A stretch of 64,000 bases of DNA, taken from positions 2,404,001 to 2,468,000 of the forward strand of contig NZ_CP030265.1 of the NCBI RefSeq assembly GCF_008843145.1, given 5' to 3'. Under the pieces are notes generated by a model that made no database searches, was not told the origin of the DNA, and saw nothing but the letters and a program-made list of their open reading frames with translations. The translations under genes and the position numbers were made by a program. This document shows, one piece after another, positions 47,343-57,096 of the stretch. How positions within the stretch are numbered: position 1 is the first letter of the stretch; each line of letters opens with the position of its first letter. The DNA is from Skermanella pratensis (lineage in GTDB: Bacteria > Pseudomonadota > Alphaproteobacteria > Azospirillales > Azospirillaceae).

Positions 47343-48215
47343 CTAACGCGGCGGCATAGCGAGGACGGCGGTGCAGGCGGCCGGTACCGGGGCAAGGGCC
47401 GGACTAGCCGGCGTGGTCTTCTGCTTGACCGGCGCCTTGGCCGGAGGCGTCAGCCTGGCCAGCCAGTCCGCCAGTTCCGCGCCGCAGCCGTCGCCGTCGG
47501 GCGGCGCATCCTGGGAGACGCAATCCGGCTGGTCGGCGGGGCAGTTCAGCCTGACATGGAAATGGGCGTCATGTCCGTGCCAGGGGCGGACCAGCCGCAG
47601 CCAGGACCGGTCGCTCCAGGGGCGCTCGCACAGCGCCTGCTTGATGGCGGGATTGACGAAGATCCGGGCGACGCGGGGGTCCATCGCCGCGAACCGGACC
47701 AGATCGGCCTGCCGGGCGGTGAAACGCTTGGGATCGACCCGTCTCGCCGTGAAGTCGACCATGCTGGGCAGGTCGAGGTCTTCGCGCCCGCTGCGGGGCA
47801 GGGGCGGCAGGTCGAGGCGGAACCAGATGTCGGCATCGAGGCCGATTTCGTGGCTGGCATGGCCGAATGCCATCGGCCCGCCGCGCGGCTGGGACATGTC
47901 GCCGATCAGCGCGATCCCCAGGCCGGCGCCCGCGACGCGCCGCCCCAGGTTCAGCAGGTAATCGACGGTTTCCGAGTGGCCGAAATAGCGATTGCGCGAC
48001 AGGCGGACGGCCTGATGACCCGGACCCTCGGGCGGCAGGGACCGCGCCCCGGCGATACACCCGTTCGTGTATGATCCGAAGATCCTGGGCGGACCGGGCG
48101 CGGGCGCCGCGACCTTGCCCCAATCTCCCGTTCTGCTTGGCTGAGCCCCGGTGGAAAGCCCCGTGCAGAGGGTCACTCCGACGGCAAGCAGGAGGGCCGG
48201 AAGCCTGGGCGTCAT
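47343..48215 (-). CDS. mepA: penicillin-insensitive murein endopeptidase
   Basis: The 290-residue periplasmic LAS-family zinc peptidase has a signal peptide (LPALLLAVGVTLCTGLSTGA). The metal motif HASHEIGLDADIWFR supplies the first His and Asp, and WHGHDAHFHVRL supplies the second His pair. It cuts the D-alanyl-meso-diaminopimelyl cross-links of peptidoglycan. A Pro/Ala/Lys-rich tail ends the protein. The start is set at the Met that begins the signal peptide; the open frame extends 23 codons further upstream. Confidence 0.93.
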   Translation of the reverse strand: MTPRLPALLLAVGVTLCTGLSTGAQPSRTGDWGKVAAPAPGPPRIFGSYTNGCIAGARSLPPEGPGHQAVRLSRNRYFGHSETVDYLLNLGRRVAGAGLGIALIGDMSQPRGGPMAFGHASHEIGLDADIWFRLDLPPLPRSGREDLDLPSMVDFTARRVDPKRFTARQADLVRFAAMDPRVARIFVNPAIKQALCERPWSDRSWLRLVRPWHGHDAHFHVRLNCPADQPDCVSQDAPPDGDGCGAELADWLARLTPPAKAPVKQKTTPASPALAPVPAACTAVLAMPPR

Positions 48216-48344
48216 GGGTGGATCATCTTTAGGTTGGCTATGGCGTTCGGGAGTCTCCCCACGCGTCACCCAGCCGTGTAGCATCGTTTGGTTAAAACAC
48301 GGTTTCCCGAATCAACGAGGGCCGTAGTCGCAGGGGGAAGACAA

Positions 48345-49037
48345 ATGCCGGACATAATGATCGACGTGCATGACCAGCAGATGCCGGCTTACCTGGCCGC
48401 GCCCGAGCGCGAGCACGTCGGCGGGGTCGTGCTGATCCACGAGATCTTCGGGCTCAACAGGTCGATGCGCGAAACGGCCGACCGGTTCGCCAAGGCCGGG
48501 TTCCTGGCCGTCTGCCCCGATCTGACGTGGCGGCAGGGCAGCCTGCCGGAGCTGGAGCCGGGAACCGACCAGGCGCTCGAGGAAGGCCGGCGCCGGATGT
48601 CGGAACTCAGCGACGACCAGATGCTGGACGATGTCAGGGCCGCTGTCCTCCACCTGCGGGAAATGGGACCCTGCAACGAGCGCGTCGCGACCGTCGGCTA
48701 CTGCATGGGCGGGCGGATCGCCTATCTGATGGCATGCCGCGGCGACACTCAGGCCAACGTCGCCTATTACGGCACCCGGATCGAAAAGCATCTCGGCGAG
48801 GCCGTGAAGCTTACCCGCCCGTTCATGATGCACCTGGGCGCAGAGGATCCCTTCATTCCGCCCGAAACGCGCAAGCGCCTGGTGGAACGCCTGTGCCCCG
48901 TTGCAGGGGTCGCCATTCATACTTATCCTGGTGTCGGACACGGCTTCGCCCGGCCCGGCGCCGCGGGAGCGGAGGCCGCGGCAGGCAAGCTGGCCGAGCA
49001 GCGCACCTTCGATTTCCTGGGCCTGTATCTGCGTTAG
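48345..49037 (+). CDS. dienelactone hydrolase family protein
   Basis: 230 residues of α/β-hydrolase fold. The nucleophile is Cys120 in [10 protein letters not shown], the feature that separates this family from serine hydrolases. The activating Glu is in IHEIFGLN (about residue 33), the Asp in [10 protein letters not shown] and the His in [10 protein letters not shown], so the Cys-Asp-His triad is complete. It would hydrolyse dienelactones or similar esters in the cytoplasm. The start has GGGGGAAG upstream. It is followed by msrA in the same direction. Confidence 0.92.
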   Translation: MPDIMIDVHDQQMPAYLAAPEREHVGGVVLIHEIFGLNRSMRETADRFAKAGFLAVCPDLTWRQGSLPELEPGTDQALEEGRRRMSELSDDQMLDDVRAAVLHLREMGPCNERVATVGYCMGGRIAYLMACRGDTQANVAYYGTRIEKHLGEAVKLTRPFMMHLGAEDPFIPPETRKRLVERLCPVAGVAIHTYPGVGHGFARPGAAGAEAAAGKLAEQRTFDFLGLYLR

Positions 49038-49132
49038 CAGGACCGGAGCACTGGACGGACGGGCCGGGCGCCTCAACATACTCGCAAACGGCTGTTGCCT
49101 GCTGGAGGCGACATCCCGACTGGAGGCGGATC

Positions 49133-49603
49133 ATGGAGAAAGCGACATTCGGTGCCGGCTGCTTCTGGGGAGTGGAGGCGGCGTTCCGCCACGTGGACGG
49201 CGTGACGGACACGGCGGTCGGATATCTCGGCGGAACCCGGGAAAACCCGAGTTATGACGATGTCTGCGCCGGCGAGACCGGCCATGCGGAGGTCGTCCAG
49301 ATCGAGTACGACCCGGCGCGGGTATCCTACGCGCAGCTTCTCGAAGTGTTCTGGCAGATCCATGATCCGACCACGCTGAACTGCCAGGGGCCGGATGTCG
49401 GCGCCCAGTACCGCTCGGCAATCTTCACCCATTCGCCGGAGCAGGAGGCGGCTGCGCGGGCCTCCAAGGAGCGCGCCCAGGCCTCCGGCCGGTTCGTGCG
49501 GCCGATCGTGACCGAGATCACCCCGGCGTCCACCTTCTGGCGGGCTGAGGACTATCACCAGCGCTACCTGGAGCGCCGCGGCATGGCTTCGTGCCACATA
49601 TAG
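49133..49603 (+). CDS. msrA: peptide methionine sulfoxide reductase A
   Basis: The 156-residue protein begins [17 protein letters not shown], the catalytic Cys of MsrA. It has the family segments [27 protein letters not shown] and [27 protein letters not shown] Cys three residues from the end (ASCHI) may resolve the disulfide. It reduces methionine-S-sulfoxide in proteins with thioredoxin. It lies 4 bp before the rluE-like gene. Confidence 0.97.
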   Translation: MEKATFGAGCFWGVEAAFRHVDGVTDTAVGYLGGTRENPSYDDVCAGETGHAEVVQIEYDPARVSYAQLLEVFWQIHDPTTLNCQGPDVGAQYRSAIFTHSPEQEAAARASKERAQASGRFVRPIVTEITPASTFWRAEDYHQRYLERRGMASCHI

Positions 49604-49607
49604 GGCC

Positions 49608-50192
49608 ATGCACGTGAGGGCAGGGCGGCGGAGCGGGATCATCCTGTTCAACAAGCCCTACGACGTTCTCTCGCAGTTCACCGACCGGGAGCATGGCCGG
49701 GCGACCCTGGCCGACTACGTCAAGATCCCCGGCGTCTATGTCGCGGGCCGCCTTGACCGCGACAGCGAGGGGCTGCTGGTCCTGACCGACGACGGCGCCC
49801 TGAACGCCCGGATCGCCGACCCGCGCCACAAGCGGCCGAAGACCTACTGGGCCCAGGTCGAGGGTGTTCCGGACGAGTCGGCGCTGGAGTCGCTGCGGCG
49901 CGGCGTCACGCTCAACGACGGCCCGACGCTGCCGGCCGGCGCGCGGCTGATCGACGAGCCGGCGGATCTCTGGCCCCGCGATCCGCCGATCCGGTACCGG
50001 GCCAGCATCCCGACCTCCTGGATCGAATTGACGCTCCGCGAGGGGCGCAACAGGCAGGTCCGCCGGATGACCGCCGCGGTCGGTTTTCCGACGCTGCGCC
50101 TGATCCGGCGCGCCGTGGGCGATTGGACAGTCGAAGGGCTGTCACCCGGCGAATGGCGTGAGATTTCCGTCACCTCCAGGCAGGGAAGCTGA
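49608..50192 (+). CDS. rluE: 23S rRNA pseudouridine synthase, RluE/RsuA family
   Basis: The 194-residue protein begins [15 protein letters not shown] and has the catalytic Asp in [19 protein letters not shown]. The C-terminal signature is [25 protein letters not shown]. The short length without an S4 domain is typical of RluE, which modifies U2457 of E. coli 23S rRNA. Position specificity is inferred. It closely follows msrA. Confidence 0.93.
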   Translation: MHVRAGRRSGIILFNKPYDVLSQFTDREHGRATLADYVKIPGVYVAGRLDRDSEGLLVLTDDGALNARIADPRHKRPKTYWAQVEGVPDESALESLRRGVTLNDGPTLPAGARLIDEPADLWPRDPPIRYRASIPTSWIELTLREGRNRQVRRMTAAVGFPTLRLIRRAVGDWTVEGLSPGEWREISVTSRQGS

Positions 50193-50237
50193 TAAAATCC
50201 GGGGCACTTCCACATCACCGGCGGCCGGGGTGCTTCC

Positions 50238-50702
50238 ATGGCGATCGATCTTGCCCAGTTCAGGCTTCCGGGCGCCTTGAGAATGCCGCGCATCGGGCCC
50301 GCTCCCGTCATCGTCATCGGCGTGCTGTCGGCATCGCTGTTCGGCCTGTTCTTTCTGGCGGCCCTGAACAATCCCGGCATCGTCCGACCGCAACGGCCCG
50401 TCGCGGCGGCCCCGGCCCAGCCAGCCGTGGCACCGCCCCAGGCGGCGGTTTCCGCGCCGAACCTGCCGGCTGCGCCGCCGGCCATGACGCTGCCGGAACG
50501 GCTGCGGCCGGTGACCCGGGCGGAACTGCGGGAAATCCAGACGCTGCTGAAGGCCGCCGGCTACGATCCGGGTCCTGCCGACGGCCTGATGGGACCAAAG
50601 ACCCACGGGGCCATCGCGGCGTTCAGGCACGATCATGCGATCGCTGCCGGAGCGGAACCGGACTCAGCCCTGCTGGAGGCTGTTCGGGCGGCACAGCGGT
50701 AG
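50238..50702 (+). CDS. membrane-anchored peptidoglycan-binding domain protein
   Basis: 154 residues. One N-terminal transmembrane helix (PVIVIGVLSASLFGLFFLAAL) is followed by a Pro/Ala-rich linker (about 55-90) and a C-terminal PG_binding_1 domain (LREIQTLLKAAGYDPGPADG, GPKTHGAIAAFRHDHAI). The domain should lie in the periplasm and bind cell-wall peptide. It ends at a strong hairpin shared with the convergent amidotransferase gene. Confidence 0.85.
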   Translation: MAIDLAQFRLPGALRMPRIGPAPVIVIGVLSASLFGLFFLAALNNPGIVRPQRPVAAAPAQPAVAPPQAAVSAPNLPAAPPAMTLPERLRPVTRAELREIQTLLKAAGYDPGPADGLMGPKTHGAIAAFRHDHAIAAGAEPDSALLEAVRAAQR

Positions 50703-50711
50703 ATTACCGGT

Positions 50712-50759
50712 GGAGGGTGTGCGTCCCGCGCACCTTGGGCGGCGGGACGCACACCCTCC
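50712..50759. terminator. bidirectional hairpin between convergent genes
   Basis: An 18-bp perfect stem (arms at 50712-50729 and 50742-50759) with a 12-base loop occupies almost the whole gap. There is no clear T-run on either strand, so termination is inferred from position. Confidence 0.7.
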
Positions 50760-50767
50760 CGCATGAA

Positions 50768-51490
50768 CTACCGATCCGTCCGGTGTGCCACCAGGTCGAG
50801 CCAGTTGCGGGCCAGGTCGCGGGCGAAGGATGCTGCTTCGGGGAGGTGTTCGGCGAGACCGGCCTCCATCTCGCGGGCGATCGAGTCGTAATCCTCGTCC
50901 GGGCCGGCTTCGGTCCGGAACATGGCGACCCAGTCGCGGACGATCCCCGGCGTGACTTCCGGGTGGAACTGGAGGCCGTACTGGGTCCCGCCCAGCCGGA
51001 AAGCCTGGTTGGCGCAGTCCGGTCCGGTCGCCAGCAGGACGGCGTCCTGCGGCAGGTCGAACGTGTCGTAGTGCCACTGCATGATGTGCCGAACAGGTCC
51101 AAGCGGGCTCAGCACGGGGTCGGCGGCTCCGGCATCCGTCCGGGTGACCGGGCGGAAGCCGCGCTCCACCCGGCTGTGCTTGTAGACCCGTTCGCCATGC
51201 GCCCGGGCCAGCAGCTGCGCGCCCAGGCAGACGCCCAGCAGGGGCCGGTCCGCCTCGGCGAAGCGGCGCATCAGGTCCAGCAGTTCGGGCAGGTAGGGGT
51301 TCTCCCGGTCGTCGCCCGCGAACTGCGGACCGCCGAGCACCAGCGCGCCGTCGAAGCCGTCGATGCCGAGGGGCAGGGCCTCACCTTCGGGCGGAGTGAC
51401 GGCGACGAGTTCGGCGCCGAGGTCGGAGAGGTATTCGCCGAGCAGTCCGGCGGGCGCGCGCCGGCTGTTCTGGACCACGAGGATACGCAC
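50768..51490 (-). CDS. class I glutamine amidotransferase domain protein
   Basis: The 240-residue stand-alone amidotransferase has the nucleophile elbow PLLGVCLGAQLLA (Cys near residue 96), the GGPQFAGDD oxyanion region and LQFHPEVTPG providing His and Glu. It resembles the GuaA-like amidotransferases that act on γ-glutamyl or polyamine conjugates. It is the last gene of a three-gene operon after the MlrC-like gene (13 bp gap), so it should serve the same pathway. Confidence 0.9.
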   Translation of the reverse strand: MRILVVQNSRRAPAGLLGEYLSDLGAELVAVTPPEGEALPLGIDGFDGALVLGGPQFAGDDRENPYLPELLDLMRRFAEADRPLLGVCLGAQLLARAHGERVYKHSRVERGFRPVTRTDAGAADPVLSPLGPVRHIMQWHYDTFDLPQDAVLLATGPDCANQAFRLGGTQYGLQFHPEVTPGIVRDWVAMFRTEAGPDEDYDSIAREMEAGLAEHLPEAASFARDLARNWLDLVAHRTDR

Positions 51491-51502
51491 GATGGCAGGG
51501 CT

Positions 51503-52969
51503 TCACATCTTGTCGAGTGGAAAGACCGGACGGCGGACCCGCTCGAAGCCGAGCCGGCCGTAATCCGAGGTGGTCACCCCCTCGCCGGCGCATTCCACGA
51601 TGTGCCGGGCGATGGGCTGGAAGCCGGCACGATAATGGATCCGCGACTTCAGCATGATGTATTTCTTCGCCGCGGGATCGATGCCGAGACTGAGCAGGCA
51701 GCCCAGGTCCCAGGGCTCGTGGTGGCGCTCGATCAGCACGATCTCGACCGTCCCGGTGTCGAGCACCACGGTGCGGCCCATGCCGACGCGCACCCCCGTA
51801 TACATCGGCCCCCGGATCGTGTACTCGCCGTCGGTGATGATCCGAACGGTCCCGGTGACGGTGAGCGGGCGCCCTTCCAGCCCGATGGCGGGCATCGGCA
51901 GCCGGCCGCCGATGTCGAGCGTGACCCGGGCGCCGACTCCGGCATCGATCAGCCGGGCCACCGAAGCCGGGTCGTGGATCGCGAAGGCGACGACGTCCGT
52001 GAGGCCCTGGCGCATGATTTCCGCCAGCACGGCGGTCACGTCCTGGGTGCCGCCGGAGCCGCAATTGTCGGAATGATCGAGCAGGAGCACCGGGCCGCCG
52101 GCGAGGTCGCGGGCCCGGGCGACCGACTTGGAAAGCGGCTCGGCGTGGTAGACGAACTCCTCCCGGCGGCGCCAGGCTTCGTCGAGGAGGCCGTCGCGGA
52201 TCGCTTCGGCGCCGGCTTGGTCGCCTTCGGTCACGGTGACCACGCTGATCCCGGCGTCGCGGATGTCGGCATGGGGGAAGCCGCCGAACACGCTGACCGC
52301 CAGCGCGCCGTTCCGCTCCAGCCGCCGCGCCTCCTGCACAAGGTCGCGCATGGGAGCCTCATCAGTGCCCATGCGCATGACGTGCGGCAGCATCGGCCGG
52401 TTGCCCCAGGCCATGGCCGGCCGGCAGGTCCCCTTCAAGGCGCCCAGCGTGATCCGGCCGACGCGGTCCCCGGTCTCGTACATGTCGACATGGGGATAGG
52501 TCTTGAACCCGGCGATGGCGGTCGCGTTGGAGACGATCTTTTCCGACAGGTTGCCGTGCAGGTCGAGGGCCACGCCGATCGGCACGCGGGGTGCCGCGGC
52601 GCGGACGCGGGCCAGCAGTTCGCCTTCGCCGTCCTCGAAGCTGCGGGTCACCATGGCGCCGTGCAGGTCGAGCAGCACGCAATCGCAGCCCCGGGTGACC
52701 TCCTCCAGGATCGAGTCGGTCAGCCTTGCGTAGGCATCGTCGCCGACCGGACCGCTGGGCCAGGCCTCCGCCGCGACCGGCGTCACGATGTCGGCCCCCT
52801 CGGCCTCGGCCAAGTCGATGAAGGCGCCCATGGGCGTGGCGGTCCCGCGATATGCGCGGAACGCGTCCGCTCCCCACGCCGGCCCGCCGTTGCCGAACCG
52901 CTCCAACGGTGTGGGCACGGGAGAAAAGGTGTTCGTTTCGTGCTTCAACAGCGCGATGACGACACGCAT
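51503..52969 (-). CDS. MlrC-family (DUF1485) metallopeptidase-like protein
   Basis: The 488-residue protein has the two-part layout of the microcystin-degradation protein family. The N-terminal DUF1485 domain begins VVIALLKHETNTFSPVPTPLERF and includes LLDLHGAMVTRSFEDGEGELL and GVALDLHGNLSEKIV. The MlrC C-terminal domain contains VLLLDHSDNCGSGGTQDVTAVL. Histidine and aspartate clusters suggest a metal centre. Substrates are mostly unknown. It is the middle gene of an operon with a 2-hydroxyacid dehydrogenase homologue and an amidotransferase. The start follows GGAAGG. Confidence 0.9.
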   Translation of the reverse strand: MRVVIALLKHETNTFSPVPTPLERFGNGGPAWGADAFRAYRGTATPMGAFIDLAEAEGADIVTPVAAEAWPSGPVGDDAYARLTDSILEEVTRGCDCVLLDLHGAMVTRSFEDGEGELLARVRAAAPRVPIGVALDLHGNLSEKIVSNATAIAGFKTYPHVDMYETGDRVGRITLGALKGTCRPAMAWGNRPMLPHVMRMGTDEAPMRDLVQEARRLERNGALAVSVFGGFPHADIRDAGISVVTVTEGDQAGAEAIRDGLLDEAWRRREEFVYHAEPLSKSVARARDLAGGPVLLLDHSDNCGSGGTQDVTAVLAEIMRQGLTDVVAFAIHDPASVARLIDAGVGARVTLDIGGRLPMPAIGLEGRPLTVTGTVRIITDGEYTIRGPMYTGVRVGMGRTVVLDTGTVEIVLIERHHEPWDLGCLLSLGIDPAAKKYIMLKSRIHYRAGFQPIARHIVECAGEGVTTSDYGRLGFERVRRPVFPLDKM

Positions 52970-53016
52970 CGGCCTTCCTCCCGTCCGTCTCATGTTCCTG
53001 GCCTGGCGGCGCTCGG

Positions 53017-53859
53017 TCAGGCTTCCTCGCGCCGCTCCAGTGTGGTCCGAACCTTGTGGGCGATCAAGGCGCCGATCCGCGCGTCGGCCGCGTTGCGGGT
53101 GTCCAGCTCGGGTTCGGAATCGCCCTCTTCCAGGTCGAGCAACGCGCCGGACAGACGCCCGGAACGGACCGCGCCGATGACGGCGCCGTTGTCGACAAGG
53201 CCCGGATGGGACGCGTTGATCAGGACCGCGCCCGGTCGCATTTCGGTGATGGTTTCCCAGTCGATCAGCTCGTGGGTCTCGTCGGTCAGGCGAAGATGCA
53301 GGCTGACCGCGTCGCAGCTTTCCAGCAGGTGGAGCAGGCCGGTGGGATGGACGCCCAGGTCGGCCCACAGGGGACTTTCGCTATCGACCAGCGGGTCGTG
53401 GGCCCAGACGGTCAGGCCAAGCGCGCGGGCCCGGCCGGCGATCTCGCGCGCGACCGGGTTGAACCCGACGAGACCCAGCGTCCGGTCGCCGCCGCCGGGC
53501 GTCCATCCGGAACGGCCGAGCAGGCGAACCAGTCCGGCGACGACGCGGTCGGCCGGCGTCTGCTCGGCCCCCGCCTCGTAGGCGTGGATCTCGATCCCGC
53601 GGGCGCGGCAGGCCTCCAAGTCGACCTGCTCCGCGCAGGCGCCGAGGCAGCCGATCACCCGCAGGCGGGGTGCGGCGTCGAGCAGGTCGGCGTCGATGAT
53701 CGTGCGGTCGCGTACGATGAGCGCACGGGCATCGGCCACGGCTCCGCTCAGGGCGGCGCCGTCGCGTGCCAGCGCATGGTCGTATCGGACTTCGAAACTG
53801 CGGCCCAGGTCATGGACCGCGGCTTCGTGCATGGGTTCGGAAATGACGATATCAGGCAC
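53017..53859 (-). CDS. D-2-hydroxyacid dehydrogenase homologue with degenerate active site
   Basis: The 280-residue protein resembles the family in fold: an N-terminal flavodoxin-like part (MPDIVISEPMHEAAVHDLG) and a nucleotide-binding part with DLLHLLESCDAVSLHLRLTDETHELI. The coenzyme motif is GLVGFNPVAREIAG instead of GxGxxG. The catalytic Arg segment (usually NTARG) is NASHPG, and the final His motif (TPH) is absent because the C-terminus is short. It is therefore probably not an active dehydrogenase. It heads the operon with MlrC and the amidotransferase. Confidence 0.82.
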   Translation of the reverse strand: MPDIVISEPMHEAAVHDLGRSFEVRYDHALARDGAALSGAVADARALIVRDRTIIDADLLDAAPRLRVIGCLGACAEQVDLEACRARGIEIHAYEAGAEQTPADRVVAGLVRLLGRSGWTPGGGDRTLGLVGFNPVAREIAGRARALGLTVWAHDPLVDSESPLWADLGVHPTGLLHLLESCDAVSLHLRLTDETHELIDWETITEMRPGAVLINASHPGLVDNGAVIGAVRSGRLSGALLDLEEGDSEPELDTRNAADARIGALIAHKVRTTLERREEA

Positions 53860-53992
53860 GGCGACCTACCGTGTTGGAGAACAGAAAATGGCGGGGAAAC
53901 ATATGCGGGAGGTCTTGCTCTCATCGCATCGCCCTAACATTAACGGATGGGGCACCCGACGCAATCCCCCTTCCGTGACAAAAAAGTGGTCG

Positions 53993-55828
53993 TCAGACCA
54001 TCCTCGCCTGCATGACATGGTCCGAGTTGGCGGAAGCCGTGCCGCTCTGCATGCCCCAAAGGCGGGCATAGATCCCGTTGCGCCGCAGGAGTTCGGCATG
54101 GGTTCCGGTCTCGGCGACCCGTCCCCCGTCGATCACGTAGACCCGGTCGGCATCGACGATCGTAGACAGCCGGTGCGCCACCACAAGCGTCGTCCGCCCC
54201 TGCTGAAGCGCCCTCAGGGCACCCTGGACGGCGCGTTCCGATTCCGTGTCGAGGGCCGAGGTCGCCTCGTCGAGCAGCAGGATCGGGGCGTTCCGCAGCA
54301 TCGCGCGCGCGATCGAGATCCGCTGGCGCTGCCCGCCGGACAGCTTGACGCCGAACTCGCCGACCAGCGTGTCGTAGCCGTCGGGCAGGCCCAGAATGAA
54401 ATCATGGGCGGCCGCCGCCTTGGCGGCGGCGACGATCTCGTCCTCGGTAGCCCCGATCCTGCCATAGGCGATGTTGGCCCGGATCGAGTCGTCGAACAGC
54501 GCCACTTCCTGGCTGACCAGGGCGATGCGGCTCCGCAGGCTGGCCAGCGTCACGTCGCGCACATCGACGCCGCCGATCCTGACGGCGCCGCCGGTGACGT
54601 CGTAGAAGCGCGGGATCAAGTTCAGAAGCGTCGACTTGCCGGCCCCCGAAGGGCCGACCAGCGCCACCGTCTGACCATCCGGCACGTCGAGCGTGATCCC
54701 GTGGAGCGCCTGCTTCTCGTCACCGTACGAGAAATGGACGTCGTCGAAGCGGACATCGTACCGGGCAACGTCGAGCGTACGGGCGCCGGCCCGGTCCACG
54801 ATGGCGGGCGCCGTGTCGAGCAGCGCGAAGACCCGGTCGGCCGCGGCGAGGCCGCCCTGGAGCTGACCGTTCAGCTTCGCCATGCGCTTCATCGGCTCGT
54901 AGGCCAGCAGGAACGCGGTGATGAAGGAGAACAGGGCGCCGGGGGTGCGCTCCCCGCTGATCACCTGGTAGCCGCCGTAGACGATCACCGTGACGATCGC
55001 CATGCCGCTGAGGATCTCCGTCACCGGTCCCGACATGGCCGACACCCTGAAGCCCTTGTGGACCAGCTCATACAGGTTCTCGATGATACCGCCGACCCGC
55101 TTCTGCTCGTACGTCTCCATTCCGTACGCCTTGACGTGGCGGGCGCCCTGGAGCGTCTGGTTCAGGATGGTCGAGAAATGGCCCAGCTCCGCCTGGGTGT
55201 TCGCCGAGACCTTGCGCAGCCGCTTGCCGATCCGCGCAACGAAGTAGGCCGCCAGCGGGAATGCCACGAACGCCCCGGTCGCCAGCACCCAGTCCTGGTG
55301 GAACATCACGCCGACCAGGATCACCAGGGTCAGCACGCTCTTGCCCAGTCCCGTCAAGCATTCCGCGACGGCCAGCCGCATCAGACCGACATCGTTGACC
55401 ATGCGCGAGATGAGCTGGCCGGCCGAGGTGCCGTGGAAGAACGACAGGTCGGAGCGCAGCAGGTGGGCATACATGTCGCCCTGGACGTCGGCCACGATCC
55501 GCTGGCCGATTTTGTTCATCTGGACGCTGTGGAAGTAGGTCGATATTCCCCGCAACCCAAACGCGATAAGCACACCGGCGGCGACCGGAAGCAGCATGGC
55601 CTGGTTGCGGTTCTGGAACACCTCGTCGATGATCGGTTCCATCAGCTTGGCCATCATACCGGTAGTCGCCGCCGCGACGGCCATCCACAGCAGAGCCTGC
55701 GCCAGGATCCAGCGGTAGGGCTTCAGATAGGTCAGGATCAGGCGCTTCAGCAGCGGCCAGGTAGCCGTGTGGCGGGTCGTCGGCAGGTCGAAGGATTTTG
55801 TCACGGATGAGGATGGATTGGTTTTCAT
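53993..55828 (-). CDS. ABC exporter, MsbA-like (permease fused to ATPase)
   Basis: 611 residues. The N-terminal transmembrane domain has six helices (YRWILAQALLWMAVAAATTGMM through about residue 330) and the coupling region FFHGTSAGQLISRMVNDVGLMRL. The ATPase has Walker A GPSGAGKSTLLNL, signature [16 protein letters not shown], Walker B ILLLDEATSALDTESE and H-loop VVAHRLSTI. The size and half-transporter layout fit MsbA, which flips lipid A-core across the inner membrane, or a related lipid or drug exporter. The start at 55828 is set at MKTNPSSSV; a longer open frame exists upstream. Confidence 0.9.
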   Translation of the reverse strand: MKTNPSSSVTKSFDLPTTRHTATWPLLKRLILTYLKPYRWILAQALLWMAVAAATTGMMAKLMEPIIDEVFQNRNQAMLLPVAAGVLIAFGLRGISTYFHSVQMNKIGQRIVADVQGDMYAHLLRSDLSFFHGTSAGQLISRMVNDVGLMRLAVAECLTGLGKSVLTLVILVGVMFHQDWVLATGAFVAFPLAAYFVARIGKRLRKVSANTQAELGHFSTILNQTLQGARHVKAYGMETYEQKRVGGIIENLYELVHKGFRVSAMSGPVTEILSGMAIVTVIVYGGYQVISGERTPGALFSFITAFLLAYEPMKRMAKLNGQLQGGLAAADRVFALLDTAPAIVDRAGARTLDVARYDVRFDDVHFSYGDEKQALHGITLDVPDGQTVALVGPSGAGKSTLLNLIPRFYDVTGGAVRIGGVDVRDVTLASLRSRIALVSQEVALFDDSIRANIAYGRIGATEDEIVAAAKAAAAHDFILGLPDGYDTLVGEFGVKLSGGQRQRISIARAMLRNAPILLLDEATSALDTESERAVQGALRALQQGRTTLVVAHRLSTIVDADRVYVIDGGRVAETGTHAELLRRNGIYARLWGMQSGTASANSDHVMQARMV

Positions 55829-56103
55829 GAGGCGCGGAACAGGACGCGGATGCTCGCCCGTCGGAAGCCGGCGAGCCCGGGGATCGATCAGAACTTGACC
55901 GATCCGGAGGCATTTAGCCAGTGGTGACTTGTCCCATGGGAACGGTCCGCCGCCGGCCGGAGGTCGGTGCGGGAAAATAGATAGGGTGAATGGCGCCGCA
56001 GCCACAGGGTGGCTGAAGCCATATCCTTTGACCAAGCATTAACTATGACCGTGTAGCCTTTTGTCACACGGTGGTCCTTTCAAAGCATCAGCCAGGTGCT
56101 CGC

Positions 56104-57081
56104 ATGCCCGACGAAGCCAGCCTGATCCGCACCCGCCCCCGCATCGGCCTGGCGCTCGGCGCCGGCGTGGCGCGCGGGTGGGCCCATATCGGCGTTATCC
56201 GTGGCCTCAAAAGTTTCGGCATCGAGCCGGACATCGTCACCGGAACCTCGGTCGGCGCCCTGGTCGGCGGCTCCTACCTCGCCGGCCATCTCGATACGCT
56301 GGAGGAATGGGCGCGAAACCTCAGCCGCATGAAGATCGTCAGCTACCTGGACCTGCGGGTGCGCAGCGGCGGCCTGATCGGCGGCGGCCGCTTGATGGCC
56401 GAGATGAAAAAGCATCTGGGCAACCAGCAGATCGAGGATCTGCCGACCCCTTTCGCCGCCGTCGCGACCGACCTGGTGACCGGCCACGAGGTATGGCTGA
56501 GGACGGGCGGACTGGCGGAGGGGTTGCGCGCGTCCTTCTCGCTGCCCGGAGTCTTCCCGCCCGTCTGCATCGACCAGCGCTGGCTGGTGGACGGCGCCCT
56601 GGTGGATCCCGTCCCGGTGGCGGCCTGCCGGGCGCTAGGCGCCGAGATGGTGATCGCGGTCAACCTCAACGCCGACATCCTGGGCAAGGCGCGCAAGCCC
56701 GGCGCCAGCATCGCGACCGCCGCCGGTTTCGACCTGCTCCAGGTGCTCGAGGAAACGCAGAACACTCCCGAAACCCCGCCGCCGTCGCGGCTGGACGCCC
56801 TGACCCGGCGCGTCTTCAGCCGCGACTACGAGGGGCCGAGCCTGTTCGGCGTGATGGTGTCCTCCCTGGGGATCATCACCGACCGGATCGGGCGGGCCCG
56901 GCTGGCGACCGATCCGCCCGACGTCCAGATAGCGCCCCGGCTCGGCCATGTCGGGTTGCTGGAGTTCGACCGCGCGTCCGACGCCATCGAGGAGGGCGCC
57001 GCCGCGACCGAGCGGGCCGTGCCCGACCTGGTCGACGCGATCCGCGTCTTCAGCGCCAACCTGCGGGACACCGCGCGCTGA
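56104..57081 (+). CDS. patatin-like phospholipase (RssA-type)
   Basis: The 325-residue protein has the oxyanion loop LALGAGVARGWAHIG, the nucleophile elbow GTSVGALVGG with Ser49 and the catalytic Asp163 in LVDGALVDPVP, so the Ser-Asp dyad is complete. No signal peptide is present. Members hydrolyse lipids at the inner membrane face. A GTG at 56071 lies 11 codons upstream in frame; the ATG is preferred because AGGTG precedes it. Confidence 0.92.
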   Translation: MPDEASLIRTRPRIGLALGAGVARGWAHIGVIRGLKSFGIEPDIVTGTSVGALVGGSYLAGHLDTLEEWARNLSRMKIVSYLDLRVRSGGLIGGGRLMAEMKKHLGNQQIEDLPTPFAAVATDLVTGHEVWLRTGGLAEGLRASFSLPGVFPPVCIDQRWLVDGALVDPVPVAACRALGAEMVIAVNLNADILGKARKPGASIATAAGFDLLQVLEETQNTPETPPPSRLDALTRRVFSRDYEGPSLFGVMVSSLGIITDRIGRARLATDPPDVQIAPRLGHVGLLEFDRASDAIEEGAAATERAVPDLVDAIRVFSANLRDTAR

Positions 57082-57096
57082 AGGGTGCCCCCGGCA

